Source: Roseinatronobacter monicus (GTDB taxonomy: Bacteria > Pseudomonadota > Alphaproteobacteria > Rhodobacterales > Rhodobacteraceae). From it: 64,000 nucleotides of DNA. Position numbers and translations under genes: made by a program. This document shows, one piece after another, positions 35,478 to 44,977 of this stretch. Where the stretch lies: assembly GCF_006716865.1 (NCBI RefSeq), contig NZ_VFPT01000005.1, forward strand, positions 81,768 to 145,767. The letters run 5' to 3'. The notes beneath the pieces are model-generated. The model saw only the letters and a program-made list of their open reading frames with translations, was not told the origin of the DNA and did no database searches. Position 1 is the first letter of the stretch; each line of letters opens with the position of its first letter.

Positions 35478-35626
35478 TAGGCCGCATAATTCCAAACGCC
35501 GATAGACGTCAGGCTTTGCCAGCCATCCTGAACTTGCCAAATCGGGCGCGTTGTCTGTGTCGAGTATTGCTGACACGCGCCAGAATAGAATACAAACCAC
35601 AGTCAGCGTTACATCTCTGCGGCTGC

Positions 35627-36502
35627 TTAATTTCGGCGCGCCAAATAATCGCGGGTGAATGCAGCGTAACCCGGGGCGGTGACTCCCAAACGATCACGGA
35701 TGAGGGCGTGAAGTGCAGGCAGGCGGTGGAACGGCACCTGCGGGGCAAGGTGATGCTCGACATGAAAGGGCATGTTCCAGGCCAGCGCACGAACCGCTCG
35801 GGTAGTAAAGGTGGTGCGCGTGTTTTCCAATACGTTCGCTACTTGCGGGCAGTCCCCATGTTCGGCCAGAAGGTATAGCCGAAGCGCAGGCTGACCAAGC
35901 AGGCAGGGCATAATCCAAAGCCACAGCAGCAGGGGCGACCACAGCAGCGTCAATAGCGCCATTGTGTAAATCGCGATAAGGACTCGGGCTTCTCGCTCTG
36001 CGCGGCTGCGAATTGTGGCGGGCAACCACGCTGGAGCCTCGCGGCCGGTCGCAAGGCGGATCAATAATGCTATCTGAGTACGCCAGTAAGGAATGCCGCT
36101 TACATGCCACAGCCATCGCGCGCGGGTCTGCAGGACAGGCCCTTCCAGTTCAGGATCACCAGCGCGATTGGTATGCCGGTGATGGGCAAAGTGGAACGGC
36201 CGGAACCACAAGAAGGGATTCAGGATCAGCAGGCCGATACCATGCCCCACAAGATCGCACAGTCGGTCGCTGGCAAAGGGGGTGCGGTGCGTGCATTCGT
36301 GCTGCAGCGTGAACAGGAACACGATCAATACGCCATGAACCGGCAGCGCCAGCCACCATAACGGTGGTTGCAAAGTGATCAGAGTTCCCGTCACAAGAAT
36401 CGCACCCAGATGACCAGCCAAATGCGCCAAACCCGGCGCGTTTGCGCGGGCAACCAGCGCAGCGCGGGCTTCTTCCGGTAGATCAGCAATTGACGCGCTC
36501 AT
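35627..36502 (-). CDS. Fatty-acid-desaturase-family membrane di-iron protein
   Basis: This 291-residue membrane protein has the three histidine boxes: HECTHR (about residue 88), HFAHHRHT (about 124) and HVEHH (about 262), with several membrane helices between. The fold supports desaturases and hydroxylases. Its position beside an FAD/GcvT demethylase and near a BCCT carrier suggests hydroxylation or N-demethylation of a small methylated amine rather than lipid desaturation; that is inference. ATG 36502 is the start. Confidence 0.82.
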   Translation of the reverse strand: MSASIADLPEEARAALVARANAPGLAHLAGHLGAILVTGTLITLQPPLWWLALPVHGVLIVFLFTLQHECTHRTPFASDRLCDLVGHGIGLLILNPFLWFRPFHFAHHRHTNRAGDPELEGPVLQTRARWLWHVSGIPYWRTQIALLIRLATGREAPAWLPATIRSRAEREARVLIAIYTMALLTLLWSPLLLWLWIMPCLLGQPALRLYLLAEHGDCPQVANVLENTRTTFTTRAVRALAWNMPFHVEHHLAPQVPFHRLPALHALIRDRLGVTAPGYAAFTRDYLARRN

Positions 36503-36613
36503 AAGGCATCTCCAGTCATGTCAAAGGCGGATCAACTGAACCGGGTTGGTCTGGACAGACAATCCTAGGCCACGGTCATAACGCAAGTGCTTCTTCACCG
36601 CTTTGCCACATAA

Positions 36614-39064
36614 TCATGCCTTTATGCGTTCCGATTTGGGATCATACATCGGCGTCAGGCTGGCGGTTGCGTCAAAGACCTGACCTGCAACCATGATGCC
36701 ATAACGTGACGCCATCATTTCGTCCGGGCTTTCGCCACCATATGCGCAGGGCACATAGCCCATGCCGATGGCACCACCAAGCTGGTGGCCGTAATTGCCT
36801 GAACTCAGATATCCCACGATCGCGCCGTCGCGCAAGATCGGTTCATTGTGAAACAACAGCGGCTCGGGGTCGGTCAGGCGAAACTGCACCATGCGGCGCG
36901 CCAGCCCCGTTTCGCGCTTGCGCAGCACCGCGTCACGTCCCAGGAAATCGCCCTTCGCGGTTTTCACCGCAAAGCCAAGCCCCGCTTCCAGCACATGGTC
37001 TTCATCCGTGATGTCATGGCCGAAATGGCGATAGGCCTTTTCGATCCGGCAACTGTCCATCGCGTGCAGCCCACATAGTTTCAGCCCGACCTCGGTGCCT
37101 GCCTCGACCAGGGTTTCGAACACATGGGCGGCCTGATCGGTGCTGACATACAACTCCCACCCCAACTCACCGACATAAGTGACCCGGTGCGCGCGTACCA
37201 GCCCCATGCCGATCTCGATCTCTCTCGCAGTGCCGAATGGGTGCGCCTCATTCGAGAAATCATCGGGCGAGACAAGCCGCAGCAGGTCGCGCGATTTCGG
37301 TCCCATCACCGGCAAAACAGCTTCGCCCGCCGTGACATCAAGTATCGTCACATGGCGGTCATCCGCGTGGCGGCGCAGCCATGCCAGATCACGTTGCAAA
37401 CTGGCGCCGGGCACGACCAGCAGGAAGGACGTCTCGCCCAGCCGCGTCACTGTCAGATCGCTTTCAATCCCGCCGCGCGCGTTCAGCATCTGGGTATAGA
37501 CCAGCCGCCCGACCGCGACATCTATCTGATTGGCGCAGATATGCTGCAAGAAGGCCAGAGCATCCGTACCGTCCACGCGGATCTTGCCGAAAGAGGTCAT
37601 GTCCAGCAACCCGACACCCGTGCGCAGCGCCATATGTTCCGCGCGCTGGTTGTCGAACCAGTTCTGGCGCTTCCATGAATAGCGGTATTCACGTTCCTGC
37701 CCGTCATTGGCGAACCAGTTGGCGCGTTCCCATCCTGCAACCTCGCCAAAGACCGCGCCGCGCGCTTTCAAGTGGTCATGTAGCGCCGAGCGGCGAATGC
37801 CGCGGCTGGTGGCCATCTGGCGATAGGGGAAGTGGTCGGCATAGAGCAGACCCAGCGTTTCAGACACGCGCTCTTTCAGATAGCGGCGGTTCTTCTGGAA
37901 GGGTTGGGCGCGGCGGATATCGACCTCCCACAGATCGAAGGGCGCTTCGCCATCGTTCATCCATTGCGCCAGCGCCATACCCGCCCCGCCCGAGGACGCA
38001 ATCCCGATCGAGTTATACCCCGCCGCGACCCAATAGCCGCGCAACTCGGGCGCTTCGCCAAGATAGTAACGGTCATCGGGCGTGAAACTTTCCGGCCCGT
38101 TGAAAAACGTGTGGATCCCGGCATCGGCCAGCATCGGCATACGGTTGATGCTCATCTCCAGGATCGGTTCGAAATGGTCGACATCCTCGGGCAATTGGTC
38201 GAAGCAGAAATCCTCCGAAATCCCGTTCATACCCCAGGGTTTCGCCTTTGGCTCAAACGCGCCCAGCATCATTTTTCCGGCGTCTTCCTTGTAATAGGCG
38301 CATTCATCGGGCACGCGCAGTACTGGCATCTGTGTCAGCCCGGGGATGCCTTCGGTCACGATGTAGAAATGTTCGCAGGCATGCAGCGGCAATGTGACCC
38401 CGTTTTGCGCGGCCAGATCACGGCCCCACATGCCGCCGCAATTCACCACCAGATCGGCAGCAATATGGCCCTGCTCGGCACCCTGCACCCAATCGACCCC
38501 TGTAACGCGACCATTTTGTTGGGTGACCTGCGTGACCTTGACATGCTCGGCAATCAGCGCGCCGTTGTTACGTGCGCCTTTGGCCAGCGCCAGCCCAATA
38601 TTGCCTGGATCAGCTTGTCCATCCAGCGGCAGATGCACGCCCGCCGTCACGCCGTCGATGTTCAGATGAGGATAAAGCGTCTTGACCTCGGTGGGGGACA
38701 GTTCATTAACATCGACGCCAAAAGCGCGGGCAAGGCTGGCCTGGCGCAGAATTTCTTCCTTGCGTTCCAACGTCAGCGCGGCGGTGATCGACCCGCATTG
38801 GCGAAACCCGGTGGCAAGGCCGGTCTCGGCTTCCAGCCGCGTGTATAGATCGGCGGAATACTTTGCCAGCCGCGTCATGTTCTGGCTGGCGCGCAACTGC
38901 CCCACCAGTCCCGCCGCGTGCCATGTCGTGCCTGATGTAAGCTGTTTACGCTCCAACAGGACAATATCCGTCCAGCCCAGTTTGGCCAGATGATAGGCGA
39001 CCGAACAGCCCGAAATGCCGCCCCCGATAATGACGACGCGGGCTTTGGCGGGAAGTGTAACCAT
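36614..39064 (-). CDS. Dimethylglycine/sarcosine dehydrogenase-like FAD enzyme with GcvT domain
   Basis: This 816-residue fusion has an N-terminal FAD Rossmann motif (VVIIGGGISGCSVAYHLAKL) with SGTTWHAAGL, whose His matches the covalent FAD site of this family. A DAO domain runs to about residue 400 and a GCV_T folate-binding region follows (MALRTGVGLLDMTSFGKIRV, YVGELGWELYVSTDQ, GLHAMDSCRIEKAYRHFG). It oxidatively demethylates an N-methyl amine and passes the one-carbon unit to tetrahydrofolate. I chose ATG 39064 (AAGGATTG upstream) over 39121. It is divergent from an XRE-cupin regulator. Confidence 0.9.
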   Translation of the reverse strand: MVTLPAKARVVIIGGGISGCSVAYHLAKLGWTDIVLLERKQLTSGTTWHAAGLVGQLRASQNMTRLAKYSADLYTRLEAETGLATGFRQCGSITAALTLERKEEILRQASLARAFGVDVNELSPTEVKTLYPHLNIDGVTAGVHLPLDGQADPGNIGLALAKGARNNGALIAEHVKVTQVTQQNGRVTGVDWVQGAEQGHIAADLVVNCGGMWGRDLAAQNGVTLPLHACEHFYIVTEGIPGLTQMPVLRVPDECAYYKEDAGKMMLGAFEPKAKPWGMNGISEDFCFDQLPEDVDHFEPILEMSINRMPMLADAGIHTFFNGPESFTPDDRYYLGEAPELRGYWVAAGYNSIGIASSGGAGMALAQWMNDGEAPFDLWEVDIRRAQPFQKNRRYLKERVSETLGLLYADHFPYRQMATSRGIRRSALHDHLKARGAVFGEVAGWERANWFANDGQEREYRYSWKRQNWFDNQRAEHMALRTGVGLLDMTSFGKIRVDGTDALAFLQHICANQIDVAVGRLVYTQMLNARGGIESDLTVTRLGETSFLLVVPGASLQRDLAWLRRHADDRHVTILDVTAGEAVLPVMGPKSRDLLRLVSPDDFSNEAHPFGTAREIEIGMGLVRAHRVTYVGELGWELYVSTDQAAHVFETLVEAGTEVGLKLCGLHAMDSCRIEKAYRHFGHDITDEDHVLEAGLGFAVKTAKGDFLGRDAVLRKRETGLARRMVQFRLTDPEPLLFHNEPILRDGAIVGYLSSGNYGHQLGGAIGMGYVPCAYGGESPDEMMASRYGIMVAGQVFDATASLTPMYDPKSERIKA

Positions 39065-39254
39065 TGGCGGCAATCCTTGCAGGCCCGCACGGGCGGGGAT
39101 GATAAGGCCAAGTGTTGCCATCTTGAAAATGAAATTTCAAATATTAATTTCATTTTGAGTATATTTTACCAAACTATTCTATCTTGGCGAAAATCCTTGC
39201 GTCGCAATGTTGATGGTTTACCAATGCGGGCAGGAGCGAAGGTATGAAATCCGC

Positions 39255-39809
39255 ATGAGCAAACAGATCGGTGACGATATCCGTGCCCTGCGCAAGGCGC
39301 GCGACATGACCCTGAAGCAGCTTGCGACCGCAATCGGCCGTTCCCTTGGTTGGCTTAGCCAGATCGAGCGCGGTCAGACCGTGCCTTCGGTGCGCGATCT
39401 GGCGCAGATTGCTGACACTCTGGGCATCAACATCAGCGTATTCTTCCGCTCTGCAAACCGCGCCGAGGCCGAGCGCGGCCTTGTCTTGCGCGCCGATGAC
39501 CGCGTGCCTATTGGATCGACGGAAAGCGGCTTGACCGAAGAGTTGCTTTCGCCCTCGCTGTCAGGGTCGTTCGAGATGATCAAATCGGTTTTTGCCCCGC
39601 ATTCCGACAGCGGCGGGCGCGTTCGGGCGCGTGACCGCGAAGATGGCGGGGTGTTGGTCAGCGGCAGGCTGTCTTTGACCATCGACGATCTGGAACTCAA
39701 ACTGAATACGGGCGACAGCTTCCAATTCAACAATCGCGACTACGCGTGGTCAAACCCGCATTCCGACCCTGCGGTCGTGATCTGGATCATATCACCGCCT
39801 GTCTATTGA
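39255..39809 (+). CDS. XRE-family regulator with C-terminal cupin
   Basis: This 184-residue protein has a helix-turn-helix at residues 5-60 (MTLKQLATAIGRSLGWLSQI, then TVPSVRDLAQIADTLGIN) and a cupin_2 ligand domain near the end (VLVSGRLSLTIDDLELKLNT, GDSFQFNNRDYAWSNP). It is divergently transcribed from the demethylase gene across about 190 nt that includes an AT-rich promoter-like region, so it probably controls that gene. I chose ATG 39255. Confidence 0.88.
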   Translation: MSKQIGDDIRALRKARDMTLKQLATAIGRSLGWLSQIERGQTVPSVRDLAQIADTLGINISVFFRSANRAEAERGLVLRADDRVPIGSTESGLTEELLSPSLSGSFEMIKSVFAPHSDSGGRVRARDREDGGVLVSGRLSLTIDDLELKLNTGDSFQFNNRDYAWSNPHSDPAVVIWIISPPVY

Positions 39810-40082
39810 CGCGCTGACCCCAAATCGCCTGGCCTGCTGCGCATCGCAAGCGGGCTATACGTCGCGCAACATATCCTGTCACGTCGGCAAGGCCGCAACT
39901 GACGCCTGACCGACACTTTGCACGCTGGCAAAGGGCAATGCGCAGGTTCGTCACGCGTGGCTGGGAAGAAGACTTCCGGTAGAGGGCCCCGCATTCAAGC
40001 GCAACGAACGAAGAAGTCGACAGGGGAACATGGCTGATCTGCCAGATCTTGGCCGTGTCTTTCGTTGCACGAGGCTGCGGTC
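39810..40082. other. Intergenic stretch without recognised gene
   Basis: This lies between the convergent XRE-cupin and transaminase genes. I see no convincing coding frame or terminator with a U-run. Confidence 0.5.
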
Positions 40083-41405
40083 TCAGGCCAGATTGCGCAG
40101 AATGTCCGCAAGCTTGCCGAACAATGTGTGAATCTCGTCCTCGGTGATGATGAAGGGTGGCGACAGCGCGATGATGTCGCCTGTAACGCGGATCATGAGG
40201 CCTTTTTCCCATGCGAGCTTCATCGCTTCGGCCCCCCGCGCCCCAGGCGCACCTGGCCGCGGTGAAAGTTCGATCCCGGCAACAAGGCCAAGATTGCGCA
40301 GGTCGATCACGTTGGGCAGCCCCTTCAGGCTATGCACCGCCTCTTCCCATAGCGGAGAGAGGGTCGCCACACGCGCGAACATGTCGTTTTGGCGATAGGA
40401 CTTCAGCGTTGCCAAAGCAGCGGCGACCGCCATTGGGTGCGCTGAATACGTATATCCATGGAAAAGCTCGATGGGAACTGTCGCATGTTCCATCGCTGAC
40501 TTGTAGATCGTTTCATCAACGATCACCGCGCCCATCGGAATGACGCCATTGGTCAGTCCCTTCGCAGTGGTGATGATGTCGGGTTTCACGTTGAAATATT
40601 CCGCCGCGCTCGCAGTTCCAAGGCGTCCATAGGCGGTGATAACCTCATCAAAGATAAGCAGGATGCCGTAGCGATCACAGATCTCGCGCAAGCGCTTGAG
40701 ATACCCGACTGGGGGCATCAGTACACCGGTAGAGCCCGCCATCGGTTCGACGATGACCGCGGCAATAGTGGACGGATCGTGCAATTCGGCAATCCGGATC
40801 AGGTCGTCAGCCAGTTCCGCGCCATGCTCTGGGCAACCACGCGAAAACGCGTTGCGCGCAAGGTCATGAGTGTGGCGCATGTGATCGACGCCGGTCAGCA
40901 TGGTCCCGAAATGCTTGCGGTTGTTGACGATCCCACCAACCGAAATGCCGCCAAAACCGGTGCCGTGATAGCCCCGTTCACGCCCGATCAGGCGCGTCCT
41001 TGCGACATCGCCGCGGACACGGTGGTAGTGCAGCGCGATTTTCAGCGCCGTATCCACAGATTCCGACCCCGAGTTCGTGAAGAACACATGGTCGAGCCCT
41101 GTCGGGAATAAGTTAGCCAACTGTGCCGCCAGTTCGAAAGCCTGCGGTGTGGCAAAGTTAAAGTGCGGCGCATAGTCAAGCGTGGCAATTTGGCGTTGCA
41201 CCGCCTCTACGATCAGGGGGTCATTATGGCCGGCGTTCACGCACCACAGGCCCGCAGTCGCATCCATCACCTGCCGTCCGTCATGGCTGGTATAATACAT
41301 CCCGTTCGCGGCCGTGATCAGCCGAGGGTCTTTTGCGAAATCCCGGTTTGCGGTGAACGGCATCCAGAAACTGGAAAAGTCATTCGGGGTGGCGACGCGG
41401 TTCAT
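40083..41405 (-). CDS. Class III omega-amino acid:pyruvate aminotransferase
   Basis: This 440-residue PLP enzyme matches beta-alanine:pyruvate-type transaminases: FWMPFTANRDF at the N terminus, GLWCVNAGHNDPLIVEAV, ERGYHGTGFGGISVGGI, LLIFDEVITAYGR for the PLP ring Asp, and the Schiff-base Lys in TTAKGLTNGVIPMG. It would convert an omega-amino acid or amine to the semialdehyde or aldehyde. I chose ATG 41405 (AGAGGA upstream); the longer frame to 41519 crosses the promoter region. It is divergent from the XRE-cupin gene at 41551. Confidence 0.9.
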   Translation of the reverse strand: MNRVATPNDFSSFWMPFTANRDFAKDPRLITAANGMYYTSHDGRQVMDATAGLWCVNAGHNDPLIVEAVQRQIATLDYAPHFNFATPQAFELAAQLANLFPTGLDHVFFTNSGSESVDTALKIALHYHRVRGDVARTRLIGRERGYHGTGFGGISVGGIVNNRKHFGTMLTGVDHMRHTHDLARNAFSRGCPEHGAELADDLIRIAELHDPSTIAAVIVEPMAGSTGVLMPPVGYLKRLREICDRYGILLIFDEVITAYGRLGTASAAEYFNVKPDIITTAKGLTNGVIPMGAVIVDETIYKSAMEHATVPIELFHGYTYSAHPMAVAAALATLKSYRQNDMFARVATLSPLWEEAVHSLKGLPNVIDLRNLGLVAGIELSPRPGAPGARGAEAMKLAWEKGLMIRVTGDIIALSPPFIITEDEIHTLFGKLADILRNLA

Positions 41406-41550
41406 CTGACTGTCCTCTCTCCCATGGATGACTTCGGTTCCTAGCATGCTTCCATAATCGATCAATCCTGATTTGATCGACACAACTTCCTTGCTGAAAA
41501 CGTTGAAATAAGTTATCAATTGCTTTCGATAGAAAGCGGTAAATCACATC

Positions 41551-42117
41551 GTGAACGCTACATCTTCGCATGATGCCATGGTCGCGCGCCGCCTCAGGGT
41601 CGTTCGGCAATCCAAGGGATTGTCACAGCGCGAGCTCGCGCGGCGAACCGGGGTCGGCAGCGGAACGATCAGCCAGATCGAGTCCATGGCCACCCAGCCC
41701 TCGGTCTCGGTACTCAAGAAGATACTGGATGGTATCCCGATGGACCTTGCCACGTTCTTTACCTTCGAATTATCCACGGTTGAAACGCCTGTGTTTCGGA
41801 AGGGCGAATTGATCGACATCGGTGCCCCGGGTTTGAAGTACCTGCTTGTGGCCGCATCGCGTTCAAACCGAAAGCTCCAGATGCTCCACGAATTCTATCA
41901 GCCGGGACGCGACTCCGGGCGTAGAGTCCTGAGCCATGAGGGCGAGGAATGCGCAATTGTGATCGCAGGGAAGCTGGAGCTGACGGTTGGTGACGAGACG
42001 TTCTTGCTGGAAAAGGGTGACGCGTATTATTTCAGCAGCAAGACGCCACACAGATTCCGAAATCCGGGTCCGGATGTCTGCGAGATTGTCAGTGCATGCA
42101 CGCCGCCTACGTTCTGA
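41551..42117 (+). CDS. XRE-cupin regulator (PuuR-like)
   Basis: This 188-residue protein has a helix-turn-helix (LSQRELARRTGVGSGTISQI, TQPSVSVLKKILDGIPM) and a C-terminal cupin (SHEGEECAIVIAGKLELTVG, LLEKGDAYYFSSKTPHRFRN). This layout matches PuuR-type repressors of amine catabolism. The start is GTG 41551. It diverges from the transaminase gene across 145 nt and likely represses it in response to the substrate. Confidence 0.88.
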   Translation: MNATSSHDAMVARRLRVVRQSKGLSQRELARRTGVGSGTISQIESMATQPSVSVLKKILDGIPMDLATFFTFELSTVETPVFRKGELIDIGAPGLKYLLVAASRSNRKLQMLHEFYQPGRDSGRRVLSHEGEECAIVIAGKLELTVGDETFLLEKGDAYYFSSKTPHRFRNPGPDVCEIVSACTPPTF

Positions 42118-42497
42118 GCTTTCCAAGTTCTGGATCCCTCGATTTGGCGGTGCGATCCATTCTTGGAAGCGGAAGGAATTTCTATGCAGGTAGGTCAAGC
42201 TATCCGGTAGCTTAAAGCCTGACGCGCCAGCGCAACGTTTTCGGCGGCACAGATTTTGCGAATCCTGCTCCCTTTACACTTGAGTCGACCTAGCGCGGGA
42301 CAGCGACTGGCCGCTTTCGTCGAATGCTGCAGCTGCAATGCGGTAAGGTCACAGGCGGCTGTCCGCCCTGTGCGAATTCGAGGGCAGCATCGACGTGCCC
42401 GGCCCAGAGCCGTCGTACGACCTATCCAGTTCGCCGCAGTGCTCCTTCCCCAGACCGGCCATTCATACTGGACGCATCGCGCTGCAGAGGATCTCAG
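42118..42497. other. Intergenic stretch with a short palindrome
   Basis: It contains TCACAGGCGGCTGTCCGCC (about 42350-42368), whose GGCGG/CCGCC arms recur near 49446-49462 in a similar sequence. No gene is recognised; overlapping open frames here have poor coding character. Confidence 0.45.
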
Positions 42498-42803
42498 TTA
42501 TTGCGCATCGCTATGCGCGCGTGCGGCGTTCAGGTACTCATCGACACATTTGGCCTCAATATCGTGCTCCGTATCGATGCGGATATGTCGCCTGAACTTC
42601 CCTTTCCCCGCCAGAACGCCATGCGGATCAGGCAACTGCCGCCCCACGCTGAATTCAAGCGTAACATGGTTCCGATAGGCGAAAACGCCGCAGAACCCCG
42701 TGCGCGATGCAAAGAGGATGCCGCCGTATTTGACCTCTTCGGTGATTTGGGGGCCGGAGGCCAGCGCTATGTCGCGAAGACGTGCCACGATGGGGAAGAG
42801 ATA
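42498..42803 (-). pseudogene. DUF1801-like protein, C-terminal part
   Basis: On the minus strand this reads YLFPIVARLRDIALASGPQI, TEEVKYGGILFASRTGFCGV, FAYRNHVTLEFSVGRQLPDP, HGVLAGKGKFRRHI and on to a stop, the DUF1801 (YdhG-like) fold. The 5' end is displaced by the IS110-family element; joining at GAAGAGATA links it to ATLYPVQERFPRA encoded at 44163-44207. Confidence 0.75.
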
Positions 42804-42953
42804 CCGTATTGGGGCTCGGCACGAATCACGGCCGTTGTGAATTGAAATCCGAGGTTGATTGATGTGTCGTTGCCCTTGGCACGCTGGGCTGCGTGTCAAC
42901 GGGGTCGTGCTGTGAAGCGCGCCCCAAGATATCCAATACGAAAGGGCAACGAC
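42804..42953 (+). ncRNA. IS110 non-coding left end, candidate bridge RNA region
   Basis: IS110-family elements express a guide-like bridge RNA from a non-coding end. Here the left end of about 150 nt lies directly upstream of the transposase and is partially conserved in a remnant at 33869-34015. Target and donor loops cannot be assigned by eye, and the right-end stretch 43995-44153 is an alternative location. Confidence 0.4.
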
Positions 42954-43994
42954 ATGGATTTGTATATCGGTTTAGACGTCTCCCTTGCAAGCACCGCGAT
43001 TTGCGTGGTGTCCGCGCAGGGCAAGGTGGTGAAAGAAACGGCCGCGCCGAGCGAACCCGAAGATCTGGTGAGGGTCTTGCGTGGCCTGCCCGGGCGCGTC
43101 GTTGGGGTAGGGCTTGAAGCTGGGCCATTGTCGCAATGGCTGTATCAGCATTTGACCGAGGCTGGCTTTGCCACCGTTTTGATGGAAACTCGGCAGGTGA
43201 AGGGTGCGCTGAAGGCGATGCCGATCAAAACAGACCGGCGCGACGCCGAAGGGATTGCGCGGCTCTTGCAGATGGGGTGGTTCCGATCGGTTCATTGCAA
43301 ATCCCTGTCGGCACAGGAAATGCGCGCGCTGCTGTCTTCGCGCAAGGCAATCCAGCAAGCGACCCTCTCGCTTGAGCTGTCGATCCGTGGAGTGCTGCGC
43401 AACTTCGGACTGAAGATGGGACAGGTGGCCAAGGGGCGGTTTGAACAGCGGGTGCTGGAGCTGGCCGAGGGCAATCCTATGCTGGAAGCTGCCGCGACCC
43501 CGATCCTGAGTGCGCGCCGTGCCCTGCGTCAGGAGCTGGCAGGGATGGAGAAGTTGCTGCGTGATCATGCCAAATCTGATCGCGTCTGCCGTCAGTTGAT
43601 GACCATGCCAGGCGTTGGTTACCGCGTGGCTCTGACGGTCAAGGCAGCGATAGATGACCCTGAACGATTTCGATCCTCCAGAGACGTTGGTCCCTGGGTT
43701 GGCCTGACGCCACGCCGCGAGCAATCCGGTGAACGCGATATCATTGGCGAGATCTCACGGGCGGGCGATGCGGGGTTGCGCACGGCGCTTTATCAAGCGG
43801 CAACGGTGATGTTGCATAGCGGGCGCCCCAATTGGCTGAGCGCCTGGGCATGGAATGTCGCCAAACGGCGCGGAAAGAAGCGCGCGACAGTTGCGCTGGC
43901 GCGTCGGATCGGGGTGGTTCTGCACCGCATGTGGCGAGACAACGCTGAATTTCGCTACACCCGCTCTGATGCCGTGGCGGCCACCACAGCATAG
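42954..43994 (+). CDS. IS110-family transposase
   Basis: This 346-residue DEDD recombinase has a RuvC-like N-terminal domain (YIGLDVSLASTAICVV, VGLEAGPLSQWLYQHL, KTDRRDAEGIARLLQMGW). The C-terminal Tnp_20 domain follows (MTMPGVGYRVALTVKAAIDD, WVGLTPRREQSGERDIIGEI), whose Ser in REQSG matches the catalytic position of the family. I chose ATG 42954 (GAAAGGGC upstream). The gene is intact. Confidence 0.93.
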   Translation: MDLYIGLDVSLASTAICVVSAQGKVVKETAAPSEPEDLVRVLRGLPGRVVGVGLEAGPLSQWLYQHLTEAGFATVLMETRQVKGALKAMPIKTDRRDAEGIARLLQMGWFRSVHCKSLSAQEMRALLSSRKAIQQATLSLELSIRGVLRNFGLKMGQVAKGRFEQRVLELAEGNPMLEAAATPILSARRALRQELAGMEKLLRDHAKSDRVCRQLMTMPGVGYRVALTVKAAIDDPERFRSSRDVGPWVGLTPRREQSGERDIIGEISRAGDAGLRTALYQAATVMLHSGRPNWLSAWAWNVAKRRGKKRATVALARRIGVVLHRMWRDNAEFRYTRSDAVAATTA

Positions 43995-44162
43995 GCTGTG
44001 AAAAACCGCACCCCCGGTCACATCAGAGTTCTGAAGCAAAAGGAGAGATAGGCCACGTCTGACGGCGATGGCTCACCGAGGTCCCCAAGCCGGGACGCGG
44101 TCCCCGATGATGCCGACAATGGGCTAGTCACCAGATAACCATCTGAGTGCGCCGAAGAGATA

Positions 44163-44207
44163 GGCACGCGGGAACCGTTCTTGGACTGGGTATAATGTGG
44201 CAGCCAC
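44163..44207 (-). pseudogene. DUF1801-like protein, displaced N-terminal piece
   Basis: The minus strand reads GTG-start VAATLYPVQERFPRA, which joins directly to YLFPIVARLRD of the fragment at 42498-42803 when the IS110 element is removed. The GTG start is uncertain because the frame stays open further upstream. Confidence 0.55.
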
Positions 44208-44557
44208 AGCGCTGACTACGGATGGAAGCACATTCCGGTGCGGGATATTTCGGTGATGCTGATGCGCGCAAAACACGGCCAAACACACAGCTTCTTCAAA
44301 CTACAGGGGCGCCGCGGCTCCTATCCCCGGGGCGTTCACCGCTGCGATAGATGGATGTCTTCGCGCTGAACGCCCCTCGCCGTGGTTCTCCTGCAATGAT
44401 CCTGATCTCCCGGATCGGCCAATCGATGACACCCTCGCAGCCAACAGCTCAGCCGGGGGCGAGGCTTTTGTTGAAAATATCTCTTGATATCACCCGCCCC
44501 AATATGGAAGCCCGCCGCGATGCTGACGCAGATCCTCAAGCAGTCCCTCAACCGCGC
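44208..44557. other. Gap without recognised gene
   Basis: Open frames here show no family resemblance and no ribosome-binding site. Short conserved-looking words (HIPVRDISVMLMRAK in one + frame) hint at a decayed gene, but nothing can be named. Confidence 0.4.
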
Positions 44558-44962
44558 TCATTGCGCTGCTCCGGTCAAATAAGCCGCCCGGAACTCCGGC
44601 GCGGGTTCGCGGTCGGAATAGATATACAGCGTGACGCCATTCGGATCGCGCAGGGCAAAGCCCCGGTCGCCCCAGGGGTGGTCTTCGGGCGGGGCATCAG
44701 GCGTCACGCCGGAGACCCGCAGTTCCTTATAGGTCGCATCCACATCAGCCACGCAGAAATTATAGGTCAGGCCCGTGGTGGCGCAGGTTGGCTGATCCGC
44801 CTGTGGCTCCATGAATTGCACAGAAAGGCCGGGGCCGAACTCCAGGCTGATGAACCAGCCGCAATCAAAGGCCAGTCTGGCCCCCAGATGTCTGACGTAG
44901 AAATCGCGCGACGCGGCGACATGCGGTGTGATGATGGCGGGGGAGGCAGTGGTGGGGCGCAT
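44558..44962 (-). CDS. VOC-superfamily (glyoxalase/bleomycin-resistance type) protein
   Basis: This 134-residue protein has the two beta-alpha-beta-beta-beta units of the VOC fold: AASRDFYVRHLGARLAFDCG and LTYNFCVADVDATYKEL, ending in FALRDPNGVTLYIYSDRE. The substrate is unknown. It lies 15 nt after another VOC gene on the same strand, so the two form an operon. Confidence 0.85.
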   Translation of the reverse strand: MRPTTASPAIITPHVAASRDFYVRHLGARLAFDCGWFISLEFGPGLSVQFMEPQADQPTCATTGLTYNFCVADVDATYKELRVSGVTPDAPPEDHPWGDRGFALRDPNGVTLYIYSDREPAPEFRAAYLTGAAQ

Positions 44963-44977
44963 GAGGGCATCTTTCCG

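Larger units (their letters stand above)
42799..44153 (+). mobile_element. IS110-family element
   Basis: The element carries a DEDD transposase with about 155 nt of non-coding sequence before it and about 160 nt after it. Both junctions carry GAAGAGATA (42795-42803 and 44154-44162). Removing everything between restores the DUF1801 frame, so this sequence is the target/core. Inverted repeats are absent, as usual for IS110. Exact ends within GAAGAGATA cannot be fixed. Confidence 0.85.

Noticed and set aside
42324..42845. Plus-strand open frame of 173 codons over the DUF1801 fragment
   Set aside because: The opposite strand encodes a recognisable DUF1801 fragment; the plus product has no motif or ribosome-binding site.
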